NCBI GenBank assembly: GCA_905147135.1
Contig: LR990046.1
Coordinates: forward strand, 17,514,501-17,578,500
DNA: 64,000 nt
Direction: 5' to 3'
From: Blastobasis lacticolella
Lineage: Eukaryota > Arthropoda > Insecta > Lepidoptera > Blastobasidae
Part shown: piece after piece, positions 10,595-21,725 of the stretch
How positions within the stretch are numbered: the first letter of the stretch is position 1
How the letters are laid out: every line of letters begins with the position of its first letter
The notes under the pieces: model-generated
What the model saw: only the letters and a program-made list of their open reading frames with translations
Database searches by the model: none
What the model was told of the DNA's origin: nothing
Program-made: the position numbers and the translations under genes

Positions 10595-10950
10595 CTGGAA
10601 ATTGAGAGTAGGTTTATGAATAGATGCTAGAACTAAATATTATCATGTTGGCGTTAATGTCCCGGTTGTGCTCTCGCGAACGAAGGCCTGGGGTCCGCCT
10701 TGAACATGATCCAGGATTAGTAAATCAGGTAATTACAGTGGAGCCACTGCCATCTGACATCACCGTAAGAGCATGCTAGAACTAATTACGATAATGTTAA
10801 ATGGTCTAGCATTGAATTAAACTATCGTTAATTAGTTACCTTACAAGTATTAGTTCAGACTCAAAGTAGAGTTATATACCCAACCTATTATATACCCAAT
10901 GTAGTAACCGCACAGTTCGCGACCAATTATTATGTAAAAGAAAAACTTAC
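10595..10950. other. 356-bp intron
   Basis: This is a short intron between exons 10951-11074 and 10484-10594. It contains a SINE family B tail fragment at 10651-10760. Confidence 0.88.
10651..10760 (-). repeat. SINE family B tail fragment
   Basis: TTGGCGTTAATGTCCCGGTT, GTGCTCTCGCGAACG and TCCGCCTTGAACATGATCCA match the minus-strand tail of SINE family B. It occupies about a third of the 356-bp intron. Confidence 0.8.
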
Positions 10951-11074
10951 CTATCCAGTTCTTCGAACAGTTTCTCAAACACGTAAGAGTTTTTCTCGTA
11001 AATTATGCCGTACGTTTTCTTGAACATATTGTGGAAGGTTTCTTTGGAAGTCTGCAGCAGTTTCCGAAACGCAT
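10951..11074 (-). CDS. dlp: Glypican exon: KTYGIIYEKN core helices
   Basis: The acceptor is TTTGTCCACAG and the donor is AGGTAAGT. The exon starts with two bases and ends in phase 2. It encodes FRKLLQTSKETFHNMF, then KTYGIIYEKNSYVFEKLF, then EELDR. This corresponds to the family segment with MFxKTYGxLYxxN and LFxEL(K/R)xYY, part of the helical core of the glypican ectodomain. The first residue is completed by the G that ends exon 25835-25987. The 3' end of a SINE lies about 8 bp upstream of the acceptor (see the SINE at 11083-11342), so the pyrimidine tract and branch point appear to come from the SINE. The 356-bp intron to the next exon is short for this gene. Confidence 0.92.
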
Positions 11075-11082
11075 CTGTGGAC

Positions 11083-11342
11083 AAATAAATAAAAATATAT
11101 AAACATGCTTGGACAATATCACACAGCGCCATCTAGCCCTAAAGCAAGCAAAGCTTGTCTGTGGGTGTTAGATAACTGATAAACTACTTATACATATGCT
11201 TTTAAATACATACTTATTACACATACTATACCCAGACCCGTAACAGAAATTAAATTACATCAATTCAATTTCTGCTCGGCCGGGAATCGAACCCAGGACC
11301 ACTGTGTACTGGTATGTTAACGAACTGAACCACTCAGGTCGT
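11083..11342 (-). repeat. SINE family A, full length, abutting a splice acceptor
   Basis: On the minus strand it starts GACCTGAGTGGTTCAGTTCG (A-box-like) and GGGTTCGATTCCCGG (B box). It goes on through the GTTACGGGTCTGGGT body and AGATGGCGCTGTGTGA, and ends in a T-rich tail (TATATTTTTATTTATTT) about 8 bp before the AG of exon 10951-11074. It lies in the sense direction of the gene. Confidence 0.9.
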
Positions 11343-11972
11343 AAATAAACACGTAAATACAATTATTGTTTAAATAAGTGAAGTCTTTCAAGAAATTCAA
11401 CAGTGGGATAGAATATTTAGAACATAGGTAATTTTTTCCACTGTTTGTTCGAGGAGGGCTTTTTGTGTGAGTTGGTGGTAGGTTTTATTTGCTTTAAATA
11501 TTTAGAATGTATTCTAAATTCTATTTGACCTTGTCTATTCATTAATTTATCACCGAAATACAAAAAAAAAAAAAACAATCCATTCTGCTAACGTGAAGCG
11601 AGATAGTAATTCTAATTTATCTAATCAAATATCTTCGATAGATGGCTGATTAATCTCGGTTCGAGTTATCGACGTGACGATCATCATTTATCATCAGTAA
11701 TCTCGATGAATTAAAATAGTTGTGCTGTGGTGACACACACACATCAACAGCCCATTGGATAGATACAGAACAAGATCATAAGTGCAATACCACTTCAAGA
11801 AAATTTTCCTTTGTAGCTACATTAACATACTGGACTATTTGGTGCATCTTCAGCCAAAATGAGTTTGCTAAAAGATAGGCATTAGCCTCAAAGAACTCGT
11901 CTTTGATCCTAGGGTATTTTTAATATAATGAAAAGCTTTATAACAATTGCACAGGAATATTCTCTTGTATTC

Positions 11973-12196
11973 TATAGTCCACTGCTGGACTTGACCCTCC
12001 CGCCTCGTTATTGGAGAGCATTGCCATGATGTCCGCCCATGCTTGACACTTGACAGGCGGGTTGGAGATCGCAGTGCTGAAAATACTCAACGTAAGACGC
12101 TGTACTAATTGGCAACGTTGGTGCAACGGGCGGTTTTGAGGCTTCCTATTTCCGCCCGATTCGACCGACCGTTGCCAACTAGGGTAGCGCCGAAAA
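11973..12196 (-). repeat. LINE 3'-end family 2, partial and diverged
   Basis: The first 100 bases match the family-2 3' end in minus orientation (ATAGTCCACTGCTGGACTTG, CAGGCGGGTTGGAGATCGCA). The remainder (GGCAACGTTGGTGCAACGGG and following) is not seen in the other copies of this window and may be its internal sequence or a neighbour. Confidence 0.55.
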
Positions 12197-12587
12197 CCCA
12201 TTTTCTGATTAACGTAGAAAATTTAGGTGTAATCACGTCCCGCGATCCAATAGCCACATGATATCTATAGTGGCTTTTTCCTTTTAGCGGGAGTCAATAT
12301 TTGCAACTGTAGCCATACTTAGGCATACGAGGAGCCCGGCTTGCACAAAATTCTTAAACGTAACGTTTCGATAACGTTTTTTGTATGAAGTCTTTTGTTT
12401 AAGTATCAACTGAAATGCGATTAAGAATTGGGTGCAAGCCAATAATTAATAGATTTATTTTTAGTAACTGTTTTCAATGACGTTTATGAAGCAAACGAAT
12501 ATGTCAAAATTATTCTGATGGGTCTGGTAGGTAGGATCTGTAGGCCTAGCACAAGTTGCTCTCGCGCGCGATAAGCGAGAAAAGGCG

Positions 12588-12848
12588 TGGCCGTGTGGTG
12601 TCCGGCAGAGTAGAATAGCACCAACCCCTTACACTCGTGGGTGTCGTACAAGGCGACTAATATTTTCGAGGCATAAGATCAACAGTCTCCGTAGGCTGGA
12701 AAATGGGCAGCAGCATCTTCCATTGTTATATTTACAACACTGCGATCTCCAACCCGCCTGCCAAGCGTGGAGATTATGGCAATAACCTCCCCTTTCGTAG
12801 GAGAGGCCCTAAGTCCTGCAGTGGACTGTTATGGGCTGTGATGATGAT
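12588..12848 (+). repeat. LINE 3'-end family 2, full 3' end
   Basis: Good copy from GTGTGGTGTCCGGCAGAGTA to the GTGATGATGAT terminus. A short frame in it reads SIFHCYIYNTAISNPP and YGNNLPFRRRGPKSCSG, a phrase that decays from copy to copy and is not a gene. Confidence 0.8.
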
Positions 12849-12849
12849 T

Positions 12850-12960
12850 GTTGAAAGCCGCATTAAAATCCGTTGCGTAGTTTAAAAGATCTAAGCGTAC
12901 ATAATTACATAGGGACAGACGGCGGGAAGCGACTTAGTTTTATAGTATGTATAGATAGTC
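12850..12960 (+). repeat. Common interspersed repeat, GCGTAGTTTAAAAG type
   Basis: GCGTAGTTTAAAAGATCTAA, CATAGGGACAGACGGCGGGA and the TTAGTTTTATAGTATGTATA ending recur at 15895-15990 with small changes. The element class is not clear from these fragments. Confidence 0.55.
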
Positions 12961-13507
12961 TCCCAAACCAAACACCCTACAGATTTCCCACTTAAACAGT
13001 ATAGGCATAGGTACCTATAGCTCAATACCTATTATTACTGAAACAGTAGTTCAGCTACCTAAAGCCGAAAACGGAAAAACAATCATTCCGCTGCCAAGAA
13101 GTTCATTGCCTCGGTCAACTCGAACGTTTTACGGATTCACTCGTGTATTTGGCAAAATCGCGTGCTCAACTTTACGGAGCGGTGGAGCTAAACAATTTAC
13201 TGGAGGTAGGTAGGCCGTAACAAGTTCGACGCGGAAAATCACGCACGCTAACAAATGCGCTACTGGCTCGCACGTTGCGTAACTGAAGTTGTGTCTTACA
13301 TTGTACAGCCGATGATCGGTTTCCGACAAGAACTGTGAATGTGATAAGTGTTCGCTAAGAGGCTAATCGTAATCAATAGGTATTATTAACCTACAATCGA
13401 ACAAACAACACGTCGGTTTTGTTTGAAAAGAGTTAGATACCTACAATTTTGCGGTATCTAGTATGATGAGTGTGGCCTTAATTGAGCCTTGCACAATGTT
13501 TTACGGC

Positions 13508-13600
13508 ATTACGGCAGACAAACAGGCAAGCGGGCCACCTGATGGAAAGTGGTTACCGCCGCCTATGGACATCACCAACATTAGGGGCGCTACCAATATT
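13508..13600 (-). repeat. LINE 3'-end family 1 fragment
   Basis: The CGGCAGACAAACAGGCAAGC, CCTGATGGAAAGTGG and CCTATGGACATCACCAAC phrases are the reverse of the 3' end that follows the reverse transcriptase frame at 29373-29780. Confidence 0.7.
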
Positions 13601-14019
13601 ATTTATATATTATTGTTATTGCATATCTTTAAATTTTTTTGTTTTATGTACGTCTTGTTAAAAATTAGGTTTTCTTTTCCTAATTATCGTGTCGTGGTTT
13701 CTATGTGCAATAAATGTTTTCTTTCTTCCTTTATTTCAATACGTTGCGTTGTTTAATGTAGCGAGAGACTCAATTAGTCAATATCTTAACCCCTTACGTA
13801 TAAAAAAAACGAAGAAACATGGCAAGCGTGTTTGTCTTAAACACTTTGGCGAAGGGCAAATCCTTCAGCTATTGCTACCAGCACACCTGCTGCGACGAGT
13901 GGCATACCTGTTTAAAATCTATACTCATATCCTAAAAGAGACAGTTTATAACGCACAAGGTGTACGTACGATGCGACACAGAATACTATCTACATTCTAC
14001 GCCAACATCATAAAAGTCG

Positions 14020-14100
14020 GGCCCAATTACCACAGCCACCGCGCCCTCCGCCACCACTTTCCATCAGGTTCGCTTGCCTATTTGCCTATCGTATGACATA
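14020..14100 (+). repeat. LINE 3'-end family 1 fragment
   Basis: CACCACTTTCCATCAGGTTC and TGCCTATCGTATGACATAAA give the closing HFPSGSLAYLPIV reading also seen at the end of the 29373-29780 element. Confidence 0.55.
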
Positions 14101-15894
14101 AATGGGGAGATATCATGAACTGGCTATACATAGGTATACACAGATAACACATACACCGTCAACATATACCGTCAGGGTGTCAATCAGCTCCCGAAACAGT
14201 TCACCCAGTCTAGAATAAAAATATTCAGATAATGTCTAAAAATATGTGCTTATGCTTCCCGAATCGTAAACCGGGCCCAAGGGATCGTTAAAAATGCAAT
14301 TTGTTATCGACATGGGGTCCATTTGGTCATCGGCATGTAATACCATTTGCAAAACGTTGCCTACTGAGTATTAAATTACCATAATACGAGTATGTGAACG
14401 CTTATTTTGTAATGTCAAAATAAATAATGTCTATGCCAGGTCTATGTCTATTTGTCGCAGCGCTCATATGTTTTAAGTATTTATTGGTAACTAGTTTTTG
14501 TTCGCGACTTAGTCGGCGTCAAATTCTGTTATAACCACATTGGATTGGAATAAATTATAGCATGTGCTATTCTGGGAAATAGGTAAACTATGTTGCTGCC
14601 AAATTTCATCAAAATCCGTCCAGTCGTTTTTGCGTGAAGGAGTATGGATACCTGAGTGGACAACTACAAAAAAGTGGATTACCTTTTAGCTATTAATATT
14701 ACGTTCGTGACAAAAGGAAAAGAGGACATTTATCAGTAAATGCCATCGAAGCTTCAGGTGTTTACGGGGTGAGTAGCACGCGAGTTACCACCCGTAGGCT
14801 ACGGTAACGGTAACCTAATTGATAACCATCAGGCGAGCCGTACGCGGGCTACCTTATCTGTTCAGTATCTATAGATCCATAAAATAAGAGCTTTATAAGT
14901 TTGTTTGGATTTTTGAGGTACAATCTCCGAAACCACTGAAATAATTTACAAAATTCTTTCAGGTAACTACATAATTCCGAAGTATCATAGAAGTAGAATA
15001 CCTTAATTATTTATTTTTAACCATTTCTGTCCCACTGCAGGACAAAGGCCTCCCTTTCAATCTTCCACGACTCACGGTCGGATGCTTTCAATACCTTTAC
15101 TTAGGAAAAATTATACAAGGTGTTTGACCTCCATTTCATTTGGTGGTTGGCGGTCACTAACCTGTGAGACTTGTATAAAAACCCCACCCCCCACGTGGTC
15201 CGACTGCTTTATTCTAATGATCGGACGGCATGTAATTTTTCCTGTTCATTCGATTAACTAATCTGACCGCAAGAACTATAGTTTTCTTGACCGCGTGGTC
15301 CTACCGATCAGACTATGTAAACTACCTACATACGCCAATTCCAGTAGGTATTCAGATTACCTACAAAAGTTCGGAACACACCCGCGGAGAGTGTCGAGGG
15401 TATCGGACTGGACACGGATGTAAACCATATGAGCCCGCTAGTAGCTACATAGTTTAAAGAAACAACTTCAGGCCATTGCATAACGACGCTCTCACCGAAA
15501 ATATGACATATTCGTACAGGAAGCAGGAACACGCACGGAAGCCGCGGTTACATCAAAGTGAACCGTGTGGATCACGTATATCGCTCGATGAATTAGCTCA
15601 ATAATCAATCACCCAACTACAAGGTTGCGTGGCTTGGCGTGGTAAAATTGCTAATTTGACAGTTACACCGGAAACTGGCGCCTAATGATGTGTTGAAAGA
15701 AAATGGATCAATCGATTTTGTAAATAGTCGTATCACATTAAACGTCTCTGAAAGAACAGTAAAGAGAATTATTCCTGACTAGTGGACGCGACTTCGTTCG
15801 GGTACATCTACTTTATCCCAAACTACTCTTTGTTTCTTGCTTGTCAACCTTCCTATAGAATCACTCTATCGATTGTTGAAAACCGGAATATCAA

Positions 15895-15990
15895 TTGCGT
15901 AGTTTCAAAGGTCTAAGCGTACATAGATACATGTAAATAGGGACAGACGCCGGGAAGAGAGTTTGTTTTATACTGTGATACTATGTAGGA
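15895..15990 (+). repeat. Common interspersed repeat, second copy
   Basis: GCGTAGTTTCAAAGGTCTAA, then AATAGGGACAGACGCCGGGA and TTTGTTTTATACTGTGATAC, match the repeat at 12850-12960. Confidence 0.55.
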
Positions 15991-16163
15991 ATAGATATTG
16001 GCGATAAGTTTGTTCCCACGTGCATGTATGCATCTGTGCACATCTCTGGCGGCCATCACATTTAGTACTTATTTTATTAGTACAGTGACGGTATAAGATA
16101 CTCAACGGATATACGTACAAATACAAAATACAAATCATACCTATACCTACCTCACCTATAGGT

Positions 16164-16559
16164 TAGGGTTTCCAACTATACTGTTTTAAACAGTATTATA
16201 CTGTTTTTCACTAAATTATACTTTTTACTGTTGAACAAAAATAAACTATACAAAATACTGTTTTCAGCATCAGTTTTTTCAGTAGGTAATGAATGCTAAG
16301 TGGCGGGAAGATAGAAATAGAGCATCTACTAATTTAATAAAAAATGAGCTCCTCATTTATTTTAATTTCAATTATAATTGTGGTGAGGCGTATGAAGTTT
16401 TAAAAAAGATTGTAAATTAGTAAGTTGCGAAAACTTCTAAAAAACATGTATTTAAAACAATAAATAAATAAAATACTGTTCATTTTTCTAAAATACTGTT
16501 TAATATTCTTCACAGACCTGAATATACATTATTTCTTGTAAAAAAAGTTGGCAAGCCTA
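16164..16559 (+). mobile_element. Non-autonomous hAT-like element, copy 1
   Basis: The element has ends TAGGGTTTCCAAC and GTTGGCAAGCCTA and is flanked on both sides by CTATAGGT, a perfect 8-bp target duplication. Other copies are at 55076-55429 and 60527-60900. The TAGGG terminus fits the YARNG end rule and the 8-bp duplication fits the hAT superfamily. The inside is AT-rich with many ATACTGTTTT phrases and no open frame, so it needs a transposase in trans. Confidence 0.85.
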
Positions 16560-16842
16560 CTATAGGTACCTATATTAAAATATCTTAGATTAATATTTTA
16601 TGCTCCTGATAATAGTCACCCGAAGAAAATTAGGTTGACCGCACGGTTGAAAACATGGCTTGAGTATGGGAACAGCTTGCACTGCACTGCCATATAAATT
16701 CCTCGGAGATAACCAGTATCTGATCTCGGTTATCTATACGGGCCAAAGGGAGTACTTATTTTACTTTTACTATGCAACAAAGTTAAAGTTCAACAGAGTT
16801 CAACGAATTACATTATAATTGACATTGGAGGAACTTAAGTAC

Positions 16843-17262
16843 GTTTCAGTAGGAAACGACATAAGTAGAGTACGACAACTAGATTTCTATGGATTTGTTT
16901 CATCCAGATCAGCAAACTACTTATTAAAATGCTTACTTAGAGTTTTCAGGCGTTTCGGCCCGGTCTGGTTTTGGCCCGCGGGCCGAAACAACTGATGCAT
17001 TAAAATTTATATTATTCCTCAGGCGTTTGGGCCCGTAGTTAAAATCACCTAAAATGGTATATGACAGCCGGAATTACATTTTTAATATAATTTTTCAATG
17101 CGTTTGGGCCCAAAGGAAAAACCTGAGGAAAAATAATAATTTTAATTAATCATTCGTTTCTGCCCTGAGAGCCAAACCCAGATCAAGCCGAAATGCCTGA
17201 ACACTCAAGTCCATTTACTTAGATTTCTGTGGATAAAACGTCACGTTGTGCTCTACTTTTTT
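16843..17262. mobile_element. Palindromic element split by the fold-back element
   Basis: The left arm (16843-16900) has ACGTTTCAGTAGGAAACGAC and AACTAGATTTCTATGGA. The right arm (17207-17262) has TTAGATTTCTGTGGATAAAA, CACGTTGTGCTCTAC and TTTTTTTCTC. These resemble, in opposite directions, the end of the palindromic elements at 34225-34375 and 17843-17972. The fold-back element lies between the arms. Confidence 0.5.
16945..17201. mobile_element. Fold-back element, copy 1 (TTCAGGCGTTT ends)
   Basis: The left end reads TTCAGGCGTTTCGGCCCGGT and the right end is its reverse complement with changes (CCGAAATGCCTGAA). Inside are facing AGGCGTTTGGGCCC-type blocks, so most of the element can fold on itself. 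The copy at 53262-53523 has the same ends and layout. No transposase is present. It sits between two arms of another palindromic element (16843-16900 and 17207-17262). Confidence 0.82.
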
Positions 17263-17269
17263 TCTCTTT

Positions 17270-17353
17270 TTTATGTTATACGGCAGACAAACAGGCAAAC
17301 AGGCCATCTGATGGAAAGTGGTAACCACCGCCTATGGACATCAGCAACACCAG
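17270..17353 (-). repeat. LINE 3'-end family 1 fragment
   Basis: ACGGCAGACAAACAGGCAAA, TCTGATGGAAAGTGGTAACC and CCTATGGACATCAGCAACAC are the reverse of the family-1 LINE 3' end. Confidence 0.75.
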
Positions 17354-17842
17354 GTAAACCGTTTTTTGTGGGTACTTTTTGTACCTACTTAGGTATTTCA
17401 CTGTTACACCGACCTCTATCCAAGTTTATCACCAAGTAAACATCGTGTACAGCGTCTAATTTATGTGCGTCTACCCTCATAAACATTGAATGTGGCGAAA
17501 TTTATAGAAACACACGCCCTCTCCGTCGTAAAGCCACATCCGCACGGGAGCGTTAGCCGTCGTGACGTGCGCGTGCGCATGTAATGTGATCACTCGGTAC
17601 CTACACGAGTAACAACTGTAAATGGGTGCTAATGCTACGCTATTATTAGTTTTATGTTTCGTTGCGATTGTTATTATCGTATCGTCGAAATATATAAAGT
17701 AAATCTTATCTACTTGTGTATCAATAGAAAAAGAGTTTTGTCTTTTTCTGTTTTTATACCACTAAGATGGCAGACCACCTTGTGGCCTGTCTGATCAATG
17801 ACAGTAATGATGAGAAGTACCATCAGGCACACCAGTGACTGA

Positions 17843-17972
17843 TATTATCCATAGAAACCTAAATAATTTTTTTATTTTATTTTAATATGTCAATTTATTT
17901 AGTATTCTATGGATAATTACTTACTGTTGTCGTGCACAACTTTTGTCTTTTCCTATTGAAACGTACTTTAGG
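17843..17972. mobile_element. Palindromic element, TCCATAGAA hairpin copy
   Basis: TATTATCCATAGAAACC near the left and GTATTCTATGGATAATTA at 17901-17919 are near reverse complements around an AT-rich centre. The right part (CTGTTGTCGTGCACAACTTT, TGTCTTTTCCTATTGAAACG) matches the element at 34225-34375. A LINE 3'-end scrap (TACCACTAAGATGGCAGACC) precedes it at about 17757. Confidence 0.55.
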
Positions 17973-18189
17973 TAGTAATATATTGTCAGTGAATTGTCTG
18001 TGAGTCTCAGTGAATTATTATTAAGATGATTATAAGTACCTACACCCACCAATATGTAAATATAGCTCTATCATAAGTAGTGTCACATAAATTATGTATA
18101 AATTAGATATGAATCTGAATTAATTAAACACTGTTTATAATACAATTAAAACTAATACTGTATGCAGTCAACACATGGCAACACATCGC

Positions 18190-18290
18190 AACAATTGTCA
18201 CAAAGCCGCCATGATGGCGGCGGCCATATTTCGCGCCCTTCCGCGGCGCTTGCGCACGTGCCGCGCGTGCTCAGTTCCGACAGATGTCCA
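18190..18290. promoter_or_regulatory. GC/CpG-rich island, candidate intronic promoter or enhancer
   Basis: A 100-bp island of high GC in an AT-rich intron contains GCCGCCATGATGGCGGC, two facing YY1/Pho-type GCCAT cores. It then has GCGCTTGCGCACGTGCCGCG, which resembles NRF1/Ewg sites. Short frames cross it on both strands with no recognisable product. Assigning it as regulatory is inference from motifs and composition. Confidence 0.35.
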
Positions 18291-20216
18291 TCCGATGTGG
18301 GAGGGAAAGGTGCATCTAAATACGTAAGTGAGCAAGGATTTTTTTTCCGAATGCAGTAATAGACACCTCCTCATCTCCACGCATCTGTGGTTTGATTTTT
18401 TTGCATGAAACGTTAATGTTTCTATCGTCCGTTTATGTGTTTTAAACTTTGATCGACAGTTCTTACCTTACAGACCCAACCTTCTCACTAGGTTGGGTCC
18501 GCGTTTCTCAGTAGAAAACAGTTTTATTATTCTTATCCTATCCTCACACTGAGGTAACCCGACAGAGAACCAAAGTTACTGGACATAGCGCACAAGCAGT
18601 ATCTGAAATTCTGGAGAGGCAATGTGAACCGCGAACAGCTGAAGTAAAGTAGTTCTTGAGTGGAGACTGCGGCTCGGTAAGTAATCGCAGTGTAGACCAG
18701 AATGCCCTTTCACCAGGCGTTTTGCGAGTGACGATTACGATAGACTACAGGGAGAGCCTTTGCACTGTACCGCTCATTGGAGCCCTACGTCAGTCGTAAC
18801 AGTCTAGTGGCTAGTACGTTGGTGAATATCGAAACATTTCAAGGGCCGCTTTGTTACTTTTCGTTCTCCACTTTACCCAATCCTCGTCATCGTCACGTCG
18901 TAAGCCGACACTTGTCGAAGACTATTTACGTATTCTTACTCTCTACATATAGGTTTGTAAGATACCAGGCGATTTAAACCCCACCCATTTTTACACGTCA
19001 CCTTGTAACCCTTCGATTCCACCTCGTAACCTTACACTGAACAAATTCCAGGGCTGGCGAGCAACCCGAGCCGGGCTGTCGCATTTGTAGCTGTCCGCGA
19101 CGCCACATCTAAACTAAACATGGCTTATTTACGAGCCGTTCACACTTTTTCAGGCCTAATGAGATGTTTGTGTCGACTCCCGACGCGCCCTTTAATGTGG
19201 ATAGTTCCGTTTGTTCCGTTTTATTGGCTAGCTCTAGTTAGTTGATCATTTACGCGGTTTAACGACGCGACTGATGTAGCTTTTGTGTCTATCTTTATGG
19301 GTAACACTGCCCGTCTTCAAGAAACTGAAGACAGGAGTGATAACTTTCCTACGTTGATCAGTTTTCTTTCGGCATTTTATTTTTCCTTGGTAGTGGAATG
19401 TCATCAACTTAGCCTTCTATTTGTGTGTGAGCAAGACCCTTCCCTCTGAGACTATTGCCGTAATATCCACGCTTGCCAAGCACTCGATAGATCGATCTAT
19501 AGATACAATACAAATACTATACAAAATTCATAATACGTATATTTAAAGATACATAGCAAATATTGAAAATTCACAATATTGCACTTTTCTGATCTACCTT
19601 AGACGTCTGCCTATTATCTATCTATAGAATAATATATTCCAACATATCATCGATAAAACATAATTGTAGGTATTTTTTACATTAAAATACGCGTGCTCGC
19701 TTTAGCTAGCTGTAAAGATTTGTTATATAACCAGTAAAGACATATATTACGAACTATAAGAAGGGTCGATGCTTAAACCACCGTACAGTCATTAATGTCA
19801 TATTTTAAACGTGACCGCACCTTTAAAGCAGCCTTCTTGAGGACTGGGTGGTAAGATGAGTCAGCGTAGCGTTTTCTCCTCACACATGTAGGTATATTGT
19901 CGTAAATTCTCCGGATTCTTCCCCTCTCAATAAAGTAAGCCGAGTGGCATATTGCGGACCGTTCGTCGGTCGTTTTTAATTGCATTGAAACGGGACAGCT
20001 TGGCCTGGCGGCCTGGCGCCTGGCCGCCTTCCAAGTATGGACAGTTGCCCCGGCGGTGGCCAGAGACACGAATATTTCCAATCTATACCTCGCCTTTCTT
20101 TACGACTCGGTACGTAGCAGTTACAAGTTAAGTGCCTAACCTACAGTACAAGTTAGGTACTTAAGTGCGTTAGAAACGGAAAATTGCAAAGTGTGTAAAG
20201 AGTATATAAAAAAAAA

Positions 20217-20508
20217 TCATCTTGGCGTTAATGTCCCGGTTGTGCTCTCGAGAACGAGGGCCCGGGGTCCGCCTTGACCATGATTTGGCGATCAGGTAAT
20301 TACAGTGGAGCGACAACCATCCGACCTCCGTGACCCTGCTACCAGGGGAACCTGACCAGATTGGATCATGGTTACAAATTTATATTGTATGGAACTAATG
20401 TACATAACTCAGAAAAGAGTCATTGGTACATGGCCGCAGCGGGATTCGAACCCGGTACCACTCGCTTACGAGTTGGATACTCAACCACCCGGCTACCGGT
20501 GCTCCAGT
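20217..20508 (-). repeat. SINE family B, full length
   Basis: On the minus strand the tRNA-like head reads AGCACCGGTAGCCGGGTGGT, then ACTCGTAAGCGAGTGGTACC and GGGTTCGAATCCCGC (B box). The body has CCATGATCCAATCTGGTCAG and GTCACGGAGGTCGG, and the tail ACAACCGGGACATTAACGCC. The head is tRNA-like but without an intact tRNA fold, so this is a SINE and not a tRNA gene. Confidence 0.85.
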
Positions 20509-21149
20509 TGTGTTGAAATATATATGATTGCTCGTTATTTGAATTCAGGAACCTTCTCAGGCTTCAAAATAAAAATAAATCAGGGGAATAAGTGACACGG
20601 TAGGCAATCGAGTTAGCGAGCTATGAAGCTAAAGTTACATTCGTTACATCTATATAAGTAAAGTCCTAATTTAATTTAATATATTTCTAAAAACAACTAG
20701 ATAGGTTACTAGAGAAGTTCTTTTTACGTTTCAAATGTAACGAGAAGCTAAATCTTTTGCATCTTTTCCGCAGCTTAACTGCTGACTGATATTGAAAGCT
20801 AGACTGGAGAATCCGCGAATTCTTGAATGGCATGTAAGTAAAAAACGGTGACATCCGCTTTCTGTTTGTCATTGTCGATATCGCAGTACAATCGAATTCT
20901 GAGAAATTTTGATGTTATGGAACTGTTTGGTCAGACGGATATCATAGAATTAGATAATAGAACATAAATCTTAACCTAACCACGGGGACTTCAAAGGATA
21001 CGCAATCGAAGCAGTGCATGCTAATTCACAATTAAAGAGAACCATCTAAGGATTTCAATCCACAATTTGCGTTTGGATTAGATCATTATGATCTTAATGC
21101 GGAAGGAATTGGTATGGAAAAGTATGTCCTTTCAAACATCAACTGATCA

Positions 21150-21232
21150 TTTCGGCGTTAATGTCTCGGTTGTGCTCTCGCGCATGAGGGCCCGGGGTCC
21201 GCCTTGACCATGATCCAGGATTTGGCAGATCA
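21150..21232 (-). repeat. SINE family B tail fragment
   Basis: TTCGGCGTTAATGTCTCGGT, TCTCGCGCATGAGGGC and GTCCGCCTTGACCATGATCC match the family B tail; the remainder of the SINE is absent. Confidence 0.8.
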
Positions 21233-21529
21233 AGCATCAACTGATGCTCCGGATCAAAGTTATGCTGTATCTGTATTGTGACGTTTTCATAAGTTCCTGT
21301 TTAAATTAGTTAGTTAAGATTCTCTTCCGGTTTGATATTATTTGAAACAATGTTTTAGTAAAGAGTTTATTACAAAAATAAAGGTAATAAAGTAAGGTAA
21401 AGGGGTACTTATCCTGCCCATACTACCGTTAACTTTTTAAATTTGTTGTGAGTTCTATAATAGCCTTTTTACAGACAGTTGACATATATTGTCCTGGCAT
21501 GTCTGGTTGAAACAGTAAAGTGGCTCTTT

Positions 21530-21725
21530 GGATCGCCGCTGTATGATACAGCCATCATCATCATCCGAGGTTCAGTCCCGGCTTTTACCAGGCTTCGCTT
21601 TCCGACTCAGTTTCCTCCACTTCGCCCGGTGTTGGGCACCCTCGCGTCGTAAGCCATTGGCTCTCGCATCAGACTCGGCGATGTCAATCCATCGCTTCTT
21701 AGGCCTTCTATGGGACCTCTTTCCT
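21530..21725 (-). mobile_element. Probable LINE 3' fragment
   Basis: The text from CATCATCATCATCCGAGG to GCCTTCTATGGGACCTCTT looks like the reverse of a LINE end with a (GAT)n terminus. On the minus strand short pieces such as YDARVPNTGRSGGN are readable but broken by stops. The family assignment is uncertain. Confidence 0.4.

Noticed and set aside
13129..13329. Small minus-strand frame as a gene
   Set aside because: No recognisable protein, no splice context and ordinary length for chance in this composition.
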